Shown in pieces: positions 18,364 through 26,249 of a stretch of 64,000 nt of DNA. Within the stretch, counting starts at the first letter, position 1; every line of letters starts with the position of its first letter. The notes below the pieces were generated by a model that did no database searches, was not told the origin of the DNA, and worked only from the letters and a program-made list of their open reading frames with translations. The translations under genes and the position numbers were made by a program. Source of the DNA: Clostridia bacterium (GTDB lineage: Bacteria > Bacillota > Clostridia > UMGS1810); contig JAFUPN010000042.1 in assembly GCA_017481205.1 (NCBI GenBank), positions 62,001-126,000 of the forward strand, in the 5' to 3' direction.

Positions 18364-19797
18364 TCAGCCCCTTTTGTACAGGCTATTGAGCCTTGCATAT
18401 TTTTTTCTGTCTATAGAATCAAGCTGTTCCTTTGTTATTCTGTACTGCCAGTTTCCTTCTGCTCTGCCGGGTACATTAAGCCGCGTGTCGGAGCCGTAGC
18501 ACAGCAGATCCTGTATGGGCATGATAACCACGCCAGCATTGCCGGCAAACATGGTGCGGATTATAGAATCGTAGCATTTATCCCAGTTTTCATCCTTATA
18601 GCCGCAGTATTCCAGCAGATATTTTCTCTGAGCATCGTTTAGCTCCCACACATATCCCAGAAGAGTGTTGTTATCATGAGTGCCGGTATAGGCGATGCAG
18701 TTGTTTGGGTAGTTGTGAGGCAGATGCGGTGTATCATCGTTGCCGAGAAAACCGAATTGCAGCACTCTCATGCCGGGGAAGCCGCTGTATTCCACCAACT
18801 CTTCCACCTCTCGGGTGATGTCGCCCAGGTCTTCGGCAATAATCAGCTTGTCGCCCTTGATTTCATTCATTTTGTCCACAAAGGCTTTTCCGGGGCCGGG
18901 CATCCATTTGCCCTCTCTGGCAGTTTTGGCATTTCCGGGGATACTCCAGTAGGATTCTATACCGCGGAAATGGTCTATCCTTACTGCATCAAACAGGGTG
19001 AACATATGCTTCATTCTGTCCTCCCACCACTTGAAGCCGTTTTTCTCCATTCGTTTCCAATTGTAGAGAGGATTTCCCCAAAGCTGACCGTCCTCGCAGA
19101 AATAATCCGGAGGTACTCCTGCTACTGCAGAGCATTTGTTTTCACTATCAAGCAGGAAATTTTCTTTGTTACCCCAGACATCGCAGCTGTCGAAGGAAAC
19201 ATATATGGGGATGTCCCCTATTATCTTAATCCCCTTTGAGTGGGCATAATCGGTTATTTCCTTCCATTGTGCGAAAAATTCAAACTGTATGAATTTCCAC
19301 ATAAACAGGATGTCGCTATCAACCTTATTCACGGTCCACTGTGTCCATTTCTTATCGCCGTTTGCAGCTTTAAGGCTCATAAATGTGCAGACCTGATTGA
19401 GATATTCGTTATTTTCTATGAATTTTTCTATTTCATCTTTGTTTTTTGCTCTTTTTGATGCGGCAAAAAGTAGCTTTAATCTGGTCTGTGCCAGTCTTTC
19501 GTATTCACAGACATAGGGTGTTTTCTGCTTGTATTCTTCAAGCTCTGATTGGGTAACAAGTTCTTTTTCATGCAGCACTTCAAGGTCTATAAAATACGGA
19601 TTGCCTCCAAAAGCTGAGTATGACTTATAGGGGGAATTGCATTCGTCAATCATGCAGAAGGGCAAAACCTGCCAATAGCTGAATCTGCATTCTGCGAGAA
19701 AATCTATAAAATACTTTGCATTTTTGCCGAAGCTTCCTGTTGAATAATCTCCGAAAAGAGATGAAATATGCATAAGCACACCGCTTGACCGTTTCAT
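18364..19797 (-). CDS. malQ: 4-alpha-glucanotransferase (amylomaltase, GH77)
   Basis: 477 residues, normal for GH77. The start RSSGVLMHISSLFGDYSTGSFG is typical. The catalytic nucleophile lies in VRIDHFRG, the acid/base in IIAEDLG, and TGTHDNNT is the third conserved block. It moves alpha-1,4-glucan chains in maltodextrin or glycogen metabolism. It stands alone between rpmH and an LtaS-like gene, at the place where dnaA is found in relatives. Confidence 0.97.
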   Translation of the reverse strand: MKRSSGVLMHISSLFGDYSTGSFGKNAKYFIDFLAECRFSYWQVLPFCMIDECNSPYKSYSAFGGNPYFIDLEVLHEKELVTQSELEEYKQKTPYVCEYERLAQTRLKLLFAASKRAKNKDEIEKFIENNEYLNQVCTFMSLKAANGDKKWTQWTVNKVDSDILFMWKFIQFEFFAQWKEITDYAHSKGIKIIGDIPIYVSFDSCDVWGNKENFLLDSENKCSAVAGVPPDYFCEDGQLWGNPLYNWKRMEKNGFKWWEDRMKHMFTLFDAVRIDHFRGIESYWSIPGNAKTAREGKWMPGPGKAFVDKMNEIKGDKLIIAEDLGDITREVEELVEYSGFPGMRVLQFGFLGNDDTPHLPHNYPNNCIAYTGTHDNNTLLGYVWELNDAQRKYLLEYCGYKDENWDKCYDSIIRTMFAGNAGVVIMPIQDLLCYGSDTRLNVPGRAEGNWQYRITKEQLDSIDRKKYARLNSLYKRG

Positions 19798-19854
19798 TGC
19801 TTTCCTGCCTTTCTTAATTATTTAAAAAATTCTCCTTTTATGTAAATCATACAC

Positions 19855-21738
19855 TCAGTCAGCCGACTCTGATGCAATTTCTTCAGGAGTTTTCGGTGCT
19901 ATCTCATTTCTCCAATAATATTGCACATATCGAAATTTATTTAATTTTTCCAGAGCTGCTTCGGAGGGATACTGGGTAAAGACCCCATTTTCTCTATAAA
20001 GACCTATGCCGGTAAGTATATCAATTTTTTCGCGCAATTCGTTGGTAGCTTTAATAAATTCATTGCCTTCCCATCCGTTTGTTTCAAACACCTTATTCAT
20101 AAGATACATTATACTGAAGTCTCCGCCGTGACCGATTGCAGGATTGCCGCTGATTTCTTTGGCAGCCTTATTGGTATAGATTATATACGGAGTGAAAAAA
20201 TAATTGTATATACCATCGTCATTGCTGTATTCCAAATTAATTCCCAGCTCTCTGTACACATAGGATTCGTCGCCGAGCCAGGGGTTGTGGTCGCCGAAGA
20301 GCACCAGCATAACAGGTTCATCTATAGCTTCTATTTTATCAATCATGGTTTTCAGAGCGGTAAGTGTCTTTTCAATACCCGCAAGATAATTGTTTATAAT
20401 ATAGTAGCCTCCATCGGACAGGCTTTCGGTTTGTTTTACATATTCAATTCCGTTTTCCAGAAATTCTGAATTGTACGGCCCGTGGTTCTGATAACTTACA
20501 GAGAAATTAAAATACGGCTTTCCGGTGGTTTTATTTTCATCAAAGCTTTTCAGTATGTCTTCAAAGAAATATTTATCCTCCAGTATAGTGTCTCCGTTGT
20601 TAGGATTATTGTTGTAAAGCTCCGAATATCCTGTTTCGTGAAATTTGTAGCTATCAAATCCAAGAAATTTGTTTACCAGGTCGCGTTTGTAGAACCATTT
20701 GTTACCCGGATGACCGCCTTCAACGGTATAGCCTTGCTGTTTCATATAGTGAACATATGAATTTGTAGGACGGCGATAGTCTGACTGGTAGGAAAAACCT
20801 GTCAAAAAAGAATGCTCGGATTTTATTGTCCCTCCGCCGAACACATTGGTGAAGACTTGTCCGTACAAGCATTTTGATCTCAGCTCGTAAAGGTATCTGT
20901 AAGGGTTGTTGGTAAATTCAATGGTGTCAAATTTGGAGAAATCATTAAATGATTCAAGCATTATTGATATAACATTTATTTTTTTGCCCTCCGGGATATT
21001 ATCGTAGGAGTATGTTGCAAGAGCTTTTTGTGCCTCCTCTTTAGTGTAACCGGCAGGGGTGGGCTCGAATATACTGTTAATGCTGTGGAGAAAAGAATAT
21101 ACAAAGCCTCTTGATGTAAATTGGTCGTTAAATTCAAGTGCATTCATAAACTGATTACGGATAATGTTTTCTGTTTTTGAATATACAGTCCCGCTAAGAT
21201 ATATAGGACTTAGAATGGAGACCATTATACCGGCTGAAGCTACTATGCCTATCAGCCGCACCAAAGGTTTTTTAATACGGTAAGTCAACAGCGACCTCGC
21301 CTTAATAACGCCCGCAATTATCAGCACTATAGCAAATAAAAAAAAGGGATGCAACGAAAAAACGTATCTTTGCCCTATGTTCATAGCTTCGTTTATAAGA
21401 CTGAAATCCGTTGCCGTAAAGGGGTCGTTTCGAATCATTATCTTGAGATAATTAACAGTCGTCATAAGCATTGTTATAAGAGCGGACAGCAAATATGCCA
21501 GCCATATCCTGTTGGTAATAAAACCAAAAAACAGTGTCAGGAGCAGTATTGGTATAAGATTGATGAGTACGATGACCGGATTCTGGAAATACGACAAAAA
21601 CACTCCGATATGACCGTAAACCGTTATTGCGGTAGCGTAAAGGCTAAGCCCGGTGATTATTAAGGACCATATTATAATTCCGATTATGGAGGATTTTAAA
21701 CTGTTTTGTGGAGTTTTTAACAAATTTTTTATTTTCAT
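19855..21738 (-). CDS. LTA synthase family protein (membrane sulfatase-type phosphotransferase)
   Basis: 627 residues: about five N-terminal transmembrane helices within residues 20-210, then an extracellular sulfatase/LtaS domain. GGGTIKSEHSFL carries the likely catalytic threonine, SYQNHGPY, LFGDHNPWL and GHGGDFSIM carry likely metal ligands. Relatives transfer glycerol-phosphate from phosphatidylglycerol to lipoteichoic acid or to other surface glycans. Which polymer is not visible. It is a lone gene divergent from the tmRNA. Confidence 0.9.
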   Translation of the reverse strand: MKIKNLLKTPQNSLKSSIIGIIIWSLIITGLSLYATAITVYGHIGVFLSYFQNPVIVLINLIPILLLTLFFGFITNRIWLAYLLSALITMLMTTVNYLKIMIRNDPFTATDFSLINEAMNIGQRYVFSLHPFFLFAIVLIIAGVIKARSLLTYRIKKPLVRLIGIVASAGIMVSILSPIYLSGTVYSKTENIIRNQFMNALEFNDQFTSRGFVYSFLHSINSIFEPTPAGYTKEEAQKALATYSYDNIPEGKKINVISIMLESFNDFSKFDTIEFTNNPYRYLYELRSKCLYGQVFTNVFGGGTIKSEHSFLTGFSYQSDYRRPTNSYVHYMKQQGYTVEGGHPGNKWFYKRDLVNKFLGFDSYKFHETGYSELYNNNPNNGDTILEDKYFFEDILKSFDENKTTGKPYFNFSVSYQNHGPYNSEFLENGIEYVKQTESLSDGGYYIINNYLAGIEKTLTALKTMIDKIEAIDEPVMLVLFGDHNPWLGDESYVYRELGINLEYSNDDGIYNYFFTPYIIYTNKAAKEISGNPAIGHGGDFSIMYLMNKVFETNGWEGNEFIKATNELREKIDILTGIGLYRENGVFTQYPSEAALEKLNKFRYVQYYWRNEIAPKTPEEIASESAD

Positions 21739-21843
21739 GATAATTCACTCTTATTCTATTAATAACTATATAATATTTTATCACTATTGTATTTTTTTGT
21801 CAACCGGATTGATTTTTTTGGGAATGAAGAGAAATCTTCTCTG

Positions 21844-21872
21844 TTGACAAGTCGGGCCTTATGGTATATAAT
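21844..21872 (+). promoter_or_regulatory. Consensus promoter of the tmRNA gene
   Basis: TTGACA, a 17-bp spacer and TATAAT lie upstream of ssrA. Transcription would start near 21880, leaving a short 5' leader to be trimmed by RNase P. Confidence 0.9.
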
Positions 21873-21908
21873 ATCTGTTGAAAGTATATAATATGCTATA
21901 TATTCTCG

Positions 21909-22254
21909 GGGGGCGTAAAGGTTTCGACGGGGATTTTGAACTAAGAAGAGCGAGTAGTGGCGGGCACCACTTAAAAAGCCTAAACTTAAATATAAAAGCT
22001 AACGATAATTTAGCATACGCTGCCTAATTAAAGGCAGCCGTTCTATCCGGGCAGACCGCGGCCGGGAATAGAGCGTCATTCTGCGGTGAACGTGAGCAGT
22101 CAAAGCTTTGAGGCTGCCATGAACAATGAAGCTACCGATTTATAAAGCTTGTCTGTGAGCTTTATATTGAGGGAATGTTGATCACAGACTGCACTCGGAG
22201 AGCTTTTTAGGAATGAATTTTCGGACAGGAGTTCGATTCTCCTCGTCTCCACCA
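21909..22254 (+). ncRNA. ssrA: tmRNA (transfer-messenger RNA)
   Basis: The 5' end GGGGGCG (21909-21915) pairs with the 3' acceptor strand CGTCTCC, and GTTTCGACGG and GTTCGATTCTCC are the tRNA-like D and T arms; CCA is encoded at the end. The tag frame starts with GCT at 21998 and encodes ANDNLAYAA before TAA at 22025-22027. Pseudoknot-like repeats fill 22030-22200. It rescues stalled ribosomes with SmpB, which is not in the window. Confidence 0.97.
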
Positions 22255-22257
22255 CAT

Positions 22258-22292
22258 AAAAACACGCTACGGCAAAGCCGTGGCGTGTTTTT
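22258..22292 (+). terminator. tmRNA terminator
   Basis: AACACGCTACGGC (22261-22273) pairs with GCCGTGGCGTGTT (22277-22289) around an AAA loop, followed by T. Confidence 0.92.
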
Positions 22293-22346
22293 ATGTGTGT
22301 CGACTCATAGAAAATCGGATTTTATAAGATTATGGTACTAAATACA

Positions 22347-22589
22347 TTATTTTCCATCTATCAAATAATCGTAACTGACATTAAAGATTTGTTTTAATGC
22401 CTGAAGTTCAAAATCGGTGACATATCTTTTATTTGTTTCAATTCGTGTTATGACATTTTTATCCATATCAATCCCAATAAGTTGCAGTTCCCTTGCCAAA
22501 TCCCGTTGCGACATATTCTTTTGATTACGTAATTGTTTCAATCTTTCACCTATAAGATTTTTTCCATTTGCGTTAGTTCTCTGTTTCAT
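22347..22589 (-). CDS. XRE-family (Cro/C1) transcriptional regulator, copy 1
   Basis: 80 residues from the ATG at 22589; a GTG four codons earlier is possible. The helix-turn-helix is RLKQLRNQKNMSQRDLAREL with VITRIETNKR after it. The protein is a single DNA-binding domain of the phage-repressor type. It is divergent from a small protein gene, with inverted-repeat operators in the gap, so it probably represses that promoter and its own. Confidence 0.9.
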   Translation of the reverse strand: MKQRTNANGKNLIGERLKQLRNQKNMSQRDLARELQLIGIDMDKNVITRIETNKRYVTDFELQALKQIFNVSYDYLIDGK

Positions 22590-22608
22590 GAAAATCACCA
22601 CACTGTAA

Positions 22609-22685
22609 TTTGTCTCATTTTTAACACTTTATGTGTTGATTTTACTGCATAATTGTGTTATAATCGGTTGTAAAAATGAGACAAA
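22609..22685. promoter_or_regulatory. Operator pair around the promoter of small protein copy 1
   Basis: TTTGTCTCATTTTTA (22609-22623) and its exact reverse complement (22671-22685) flank the promoter at 22636-22664. AACAC-TTTAT-GTGTT (22623-22637) is a further dyad. These are candidate sites for the adjacent XRE regulator. Confidence 0.65.
22636..22664 (+). promoter_or_regulatory. Promoter of small protein copy 1
   Basis: TTGATT, a 17-bp spacer and TATAAT lie between the two halves of the operator inverted repeat. Confidence 0.8.
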
Positions 22686-22704
22686 AAATAGAACTGGTGA
22701 TAAA

Positions 22705-22938
22705 ATGGACATAAAACTTGAATTGTTACAAAACGACATATATGACTATATCAGAAACTTATTTGAAACTCATACTCCCGATACGAGCAAGCTTGCAGAC
22801 ACTGCTGCTACAATGGCTTTAAGCGAAATAAAAATGGTTATAGGAAATGATGAATTATCTGATTTTGACGTAGTTGAGAAAATAGTATGCATTTTAGAAG
22901 ATTATAATATAAACTGCGGCGGCAGACATGATTTCTAA
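22705..22938 (+). CDS. Small hypothetical protein, copy 1 of a duplicated pair
   Basis: 77 residues from the ATG after GGTGATAAA. It is acidic and helical, with no membrane segment, and I do not recognise it. A near-identical copy lies at 24059-24292: five nucleotide differences over the gene, four of which change the protein (D/H, I/M, T/A, N/D). Each copy sits downstream of a divergent XRE regulator, though the two regulators differ. Function unknown; a link to the following toxin-antitoxin pair is possible from position only. Confidence 0.8.
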   Translation: MDIKLELLQNDIYDYIRNLFETHTPDTSKLADTAATMALSEIKMVIGNDELSDFDVVEKIVCILEDYNINCGGRHDF

Positions 22939-23010
22939 AATATTATGTTGTATTTTTAATAATTTAATGATATAATATTTTAAACGGGAGTTTTTTAAGG
23001 AGTGAAAGAT

Positions 23011-23235
23011 ATGTCAGACAGAGAAAAAGCGATTAGTATAATTGATTCAATTCCTGATTCACAGGTATGTTATGTATTGAATATGCTACAAAATTTCAAA
23101 GCTGCTTTAGACGAAGCTGCTGATGATACATTTTGCGAACATCTGTATGCTGATTATATTGAAGATAACGATACCCAAAAAGATGAGGGTATGCCTATCG
23201 AACAGTTTGCAGAAAGTCTGGGAATTACACTGTGA
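23011..23235 (+). CDS. Putative antitoxin of a RelE-type toxin-antitoxin pair
   Basis: 74 residues from the ATG 8 bases after AGGAG; an in-frame GTG three codons earlier overlaps that site. It is acidic with IPDSQVCYVLNMLQNF and ends in IEQFAESLGITL, a layout common in short antitoxins placed just ahead of RelE/ParE toxins. The stop TGA overlaps a GTG that looks like the ancestral toxin start. A shortened relic of this gene follows copy 2 of the small protein at 24338. Confidence 0.7.
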   Translation: MSDREKAISIIDSIPDSQVCYVLNMLQNFKAALDEAADDTFCEHLYADYIEDNDTQKDEGMPIEQFAESLGITL

Positions 23236-23484
23236 AATAACAAAATAATTATATTAAAACGTGCAAGAAAGTTTATTGAAAAACAAACTCCTAAAATGCA
23301 GAAAAAAATATTAAAAGCGGTATACAATCTGTCCAACGGAGATACAAAAATGCTGAAAGGTCATAAAGATGTTTTCAGATTACGTATTGATAATGTAAGA
23401 GTTATATATACTGTCAACCATGATATAGTTACAATAACAGTGATTGATGCTGGCGGCAGAGGTCAGATTTATAATAATTATTGA
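23232..23484 (+). pseudogene. RelE/ParE-type toxin with an N-terminal frameshift
   Basis: From 23248 the frame reads IILKRARKFIEKQTPKMQKK and continues to DVFRLRIDNVRVIYTV and VTITVIDAGGRGQIY, a complete RelE-superfamily mRNA interferase. No standard start codon exists in this frame before the internal ATG at 23296. The GTG at 23232 overlapping the antitoxin stop would open it if one A of GTGAAATAAC were absent; as read, it stops after two codons. So the toxin looks inactivated by one inserted base, or is made from 23296 without its first helix (62 residues). Confidence 0.75.
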
Positions 23485-23534
23485 TTAATACATTAGTGAA
23501 AGTCTGAAAGTGGATTTCATCTCCACCACTCAGT

Positions 23535-23567
23535 AACACGTCATGGCAAAACGTCATGGCGTGTTTT
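23535..23567 (+). terminator. Terminator hairpin after the toxin relic
   Basis: AACACGTCATG (23535-23545) pairs with CATGGCGTGTT (23555-23565) with one G-U pair, followed by T. Its sequence and its upstream TCTCCACCAC resemble the tmRNA 3' end and terminator. Confidence 0.7.
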
Positions 23568-23754
23568 TTGGTGCGTGCTGATAAAAGAGAATCGAACTTC
23601 GAAAGGTTTGCACAAAGAAAAACAGTCCGGTGGACTGTTTTCCGTGCAAAGATAAGTTGTGGGTGCCGAGAGCATGAAGCAGAGCGGAATGCTATGGGTC
23701 GCAACTTATATTAAGCTGAGATAGGCTTGATGATTCTCCGAGTCGACATTCTGA

Positions 23755-23961
23755 TTACTTTTCTTTTATGTTTAAATCCAATATATAATCAATAGAAACA
23801 TTATAAAGTTTGGCAAGCTTAATAAGCATTGAAACAGGGATTTCACGAATACCGCGTTCGTATCTCGCATATACCTGACGATTACACATAAGATAATCTG
23901 CAACTTGTTGTTGCGTTAAATCATTATCGATTCTCAAATCATGTATTCTCTTGAAAAACAT
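23755..23961 (-). CDS. XRE-family transcriptional regulator, copy 2
   Basis: 68 residues from the ATG preceded by GAGGTG. The helix-turn-helix is LTQQQVADYLMCNRQVYARYERGIREIPVSML. It is divergent from copy 2 of the small protein. Its sequence differs clearly from copy 1, as do the operator-like dyads between the genes, so the two units appear to have matching but separate regulator-operator pairs. Confidence 0.9.
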   Translation of the reverse strand: MFFKRIHDLRIDNDLTQQQVADYLMCNRQVYARYERGIREIPVSMLIKLAKLYNVSIDYILDLNIKEK

Positions 23962-23986
23962 TGAAATCACCTCTTGACTTCAATGT

Positions 23987-24034
23987 TACCATATGGTATT
24001 ATTTTATTACATTTTTGGTACTATATAGTACCAA
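23987..24034. promoter_or_regulatory. Two palindromic operators of XRE copy 2
   Basis: TACCATATGGTA (23987-23998) and TTGGTACTATATAGTACCAA (24015-24034) are perfect palindromes sharing a TACC/GGTA core. They lie between the divergent starts and are probable repressor sites. Confidence 0.75.
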
Positions 24035-24058
24035 AGCTCATGAGTGAAAGGTGATAAA

Positions 24059-24292
24059 ATGGACATAAAACTTGAATTGTTACAAAACCACATATATGAC
24101 TATATGAGAAACTTATTTGAAACTCATGCTCCCGATACGAGCAAGCTTGCAGACACTGCTGCTACAATGGCTTTAAGCGAAATAAAAATGGTTATAGGAA
24201 ATGATGAATTATCTGATTTTGACGTAGTTGAGAAGATAGTATGCATTTTAGAAGATTATAATATAGACTGCGGCGGCAGACATGATTTCTAA
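24059..24292 (+). CDS. Small hypothetical protein, copy 2 of a duplicated pair
   Basis: 77 residues from the ATG after GGTGATAAA, nearly identical to 22705-22938. The duplicated stretch runs past the stop codon into the following leader. Unlike copy 1 it is not followed by an intact antitoxin. Function unknown. Confidence 0.78.
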   Translation: MDIKLELLQNHIYDYMRNLFETHAPDTSKLADTAATMALSEIKMVIGNDELSDFDVVEKIVCILEDYNIDCGGRHDF

Positions 24293-24337
24293 AATATTAT
24301 ATTGTATTTTGAAAGGAAGTTTTTTTATGAGGTGAAG

Positions 24338-24382
24338 GATAGTCAGACAGAGAAAAAGCGATTAGTATAATTGATTCCCAGG
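24338..24382 (+). pseudogene. Relic of a second antitoxin gene
   Basis: This stretch matches the first 40-odd bases of the antitoxin at 23011 but the start codon reads ATAG instead of ATATG, and about 12 bases between two GATTC repeats are lost before homology ends. No toxin remains. Confidence 0.7.
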
Positions 24383-24415
24383 TGTTAAATTTAATAATTA
24401 TTTTAAAATTACCTC

Positions 24416-24444
24416 TTGAAAACCTACTAAACATATGTTATTAT
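24416..24444 (+). promoter_or_regulatory. Promoter of the Rrf2 regulator
   Basis: TTGAAA, a 17-bp spacer and TATTAT lie about 47 bases before the start. Confidence 0.65.
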
Positions 24445-24490
24445 AGTAATATAAAATAGCAAATGATACTGCAATAACGAGGTGTGTTTT

Positions 24491-24928
24491 ATGAAAATAT
24501 CTACAAAAGGGAGATATGCTTTGCGTATGCTGATAGATCTTGCAGAGCATAATAACGATGGTTTTATTGCTTTGAAGGATATTGCAGAGAGACAAGGCGT
24601 TTCAAAGAAATATCTTGAACAGATAGTCCCCATTTTAAATAGATCCGATATTCTGCAAACTAACCGTGGTTTTCAGGGAGGGTATAAGCTGGCTCAATCT
24701 CCGAGTAAATATACAATAGGAACTATTTTGCGCCTGACGGAAGGCAGTCTTGCGCCTGTTGCCTGTCTTGACCAAAATCCAATCCAGTGTGAACGCAACA
24801 GTGGATGTGTAACTCTTCCAATCTGGCAGGGATTAAATAAAGTAATAAACGATTATCTTGATAATATTACATTGCAGGATATATTAGACCGGCAAAAAGA
24901 ACTCTATTCCAATGATTATATGATTTAA
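24491..24928 (+). CDS. Rrf2-family transcriptional regulator (IscR/CymR type)
   Basis: 145 residues from MKISTKGRYALRMLIDLA, the standard Rrf2 opening, with GAGGTG before it. The winged helix and the GFQGGYKLA hairpin are clear. Three cysteines (C92, C100, C106; spacing 7 and 5) sit where IscR binds its Fe-S cluster, though IscR spacing is 5 and 5; Bacillus CymR lacks these. With cysK and mnmA alongside it most likely controls cysteine supply or Fe-S/sulfur traffic. A dyad over the cysK start site is a candidate target. Confidence 0.92.
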   Translation: MKISTKGRYALRMLIDLAEHNNDGFIALKDIAERQGVSKKYLEQIVPILNRSDILQTNRGFQGGYKLAQSPSKYTIGTILRLTEGSLAPVACLDQNPIQCERNSGCVTLPIWQGLNKVINDYLDNITLQDILDRQKELYSNDYMI

Positions 24929-24934
24929 CACGAA

Positions 24935-24974
24935 AACAGACAGAGACCGTAAAAGCCTCTGTCTGTTACTTTTT
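24935..24974. terminator. Bidirectional terminator between the Rrf2 gene and cysK
   Basis: AACAGACAGAG (24935-24945) pairs with CTCTGTCTGTT (24957-24967), followed by a T run. Confidence 0.88.
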
Positions 24975-25005
24975 GTATTCATAAATTACTGATTACTAAC
25001 ATTAA

Positions 25006-25935
25006 TTATTCTGAAAACATTGGTGTGGATAAATATCTGTCACCTGTATCCGGAAGCAGGGCTACAATAATTTTTCCTTTGTTTTCAGGACGTCTTGCAA
25101 GCTCTGTAGCCGCAGAAATGGCAGCACCAGATGAGATACCTACAAGTAAGCCTTCTTTTTTTGCAAGGATTCTGCCAGCTTCAAAGGCATCCTCATTTTC
25201 AATTGTTAAGATCTCATCATAAATCTGGGTATTGAGTGTATCTGGTACAAAGCCTGCACCAATACCCTGAATCTTATGAGGACCGGCTGTTCCTTTAGAA
25301 AGTACAGGTGAACCCGCCGGCTCAACTGCAACAATCTTAACATTGGGATTTTGTGATTTTAAATATTCTCCTACACCGGTTACTGTGCCGCCGGTACCAA
25401 CGCCTGCAACAAAAATATCTACCTTTCCGTCTGTATCCGCCCAGATTTCCGGACCTGTTGTATTTCTATGCGCCGTTGGATTTGCCTCGTTGGTAAACTG
25501 GCTTGGAATAAAGCTGTTTGGAGTTTCTTCTGCCAGTTCCTGAGCCTTTGCAATGGCACCCTTCATGCCGTTTGCTCCTTCTGTCAGAACAAGCTCTGCA
25601 CCGTATGCTTTCAGCAGATTTCTTCGTTCAACACTCATTGTCTCCGGCATGGTAAGTATGATTTTATAGCCTCTTGCAGCCGCTATTGCCGCAAGACCGA
25701 TACCTGTATTACCACTGGTAGGCTCGATAATAACGGAATCAGGCTTTAAAAGTCCCTTTGCTTCCGCATCATCAATCATAGCTTTGGCAATTCTGTCCTT
25801 TACACTTCCTGCTGGATTAAAATATTCCAATTTTGCAAGAATTGTAGCGGAAAGCTCCTTGTTTTTTTCGTAGTTTTTAAGTTCTAACAGCGGTGTACCG
25901 CCCACTAAATCTGTAATGCTTTCATATATTTTCAT
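25006..25935 (-). CDS. cysK: Cysteine synthase A (O-acetylserine sulfhydrylase)
   Basis: 309 residues. The PLP lysine lies in [22 protein letters not shown] binds the substrate and phosphate and GTGGTVTG binds PLP phosphate. It makes cysteine from O-acetylserine and sulfide. Its end [17 protein letters not shown] is typical. The long leader holds a cysteine-rich peptide and a consensus promoter. In Bacillus CysK also works as co-repressor with CymR, and an Rrf2 regulator is the neighbour here. Confidence 0.97.
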   Translation of the reverse strand: MKIYESITDLVGGTPLLELKNYEKNKELSATILAKLEYFNPAGSVKDRIAKAMIDDAEAKGLLKPDSVIIEPTSGNTGIGLAAIAAARGYKIILTMPETMSVERRNLLKAYGAELVLTEGANGMKGAIAKAQELAEETPNSFIPSQFTNEANPTAHRNTTGPEIWADTDGKVDIFVAGVGTGGTVTGVGEYLKSQNPNVKIVAVEPAGSPVLSKGTAGPHKIQGIGAGFVPDTLNTQIYDEILTIENEDAFEAGRILAKKEGLLVGISSGAAISAATELARRPENKGKIIVALLPDTGDRYLSTPMFSE

Positions 25936-26050
25936 AGAGAATCGCTCCTTTTTGGTTTAATATAAATAATGGACTGTTTTTATATTAGCCGAAAGATGCC
26001 GGGATTGCGCTGTTTAAGGCGGGCTCGGTTTATGCTCTTTCGAATAGATC

Positions 26051-26089
26051 TCAGCGACAACATCGCTCTTTATTACGTATGATGCACAT
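26051..26089 (-). CDS. Cysteine-rich leader peptide upstream of cysK
   Basis: A 12-residue frame, MCIIRNKERCCR, begins 6-7 bases after a full GGAGGTG ribosome site and lies in the 5' leader of cysK, about 40 bases after the predicted start of transcription. Three of twelve residues are cysteine, including a CC pair just before the stop, using TGC and TGT codons. Such a design would let ribosome stalling on cysteine codons report low Cys-tRNA to the downstream gene. No simple terminator is seen between peptide and cysK, so the coupling could act through translation or through the CGAAAGA...TCTTTCG long-range pairing. Confidence 0.7.
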   Translation of the reverse strand: MCIIRNKERCCR

Positions 26090-26121
26090 AAAATACACCT
26101 CCACATTTCCTACAATGCCTA

Positions 26122-26134
26122 CCTATTTTATAGG
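26122..26134. promoter_or_regulatory. Candidate Rrf2/CymR operator at the cysK start site
   Basis: CCTAT-TTT-ATAGG is a dyad lying over the expected transcription start of cysK. A TATAGGC half-site also lies just downstream of the mnmA promoter. Confidence 0.45.
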
Positions 26135-26138
26135 CTAT

Positions 26139-26167
26139 ATTATACCACCACTATTCCAATTTGTCAA
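26139..26167 (-). promoter_or_regulatory. Consensus promoter of cysK
   Basis: On the minus strand TTGACA, 17 bases and TATAAT; a leader of about 195 bases follows. Confidence 0.9.
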
Positions 26168-26220
26168 TACCTTTTTTTGTAAATTTCTATTAAAATTACT
26201 TTTGTTTTCAATTCACTGTA

Positions 26221-26249
26221 TTGACAAAATTAGATTTTAGGCATATAAT
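26221..26249 (+). promoter_or_regulatory. Consensus promoter of mnmA
   Basis: TTGACA, 17 bases and TATAAT, divergent from the cysK promoter. The mnmA leader of about 185 bases holds no gene I can support. Confidence 0.9.

Noticed and set aside
23429..23704. Reverse frame of 91 codons after the toxin relic
   Set aside because: It crosses a terminator hairpin, overlaps the toxin and has an amino-acid make-up unlike the neighbours; likely a non-coding recurrent sequence.
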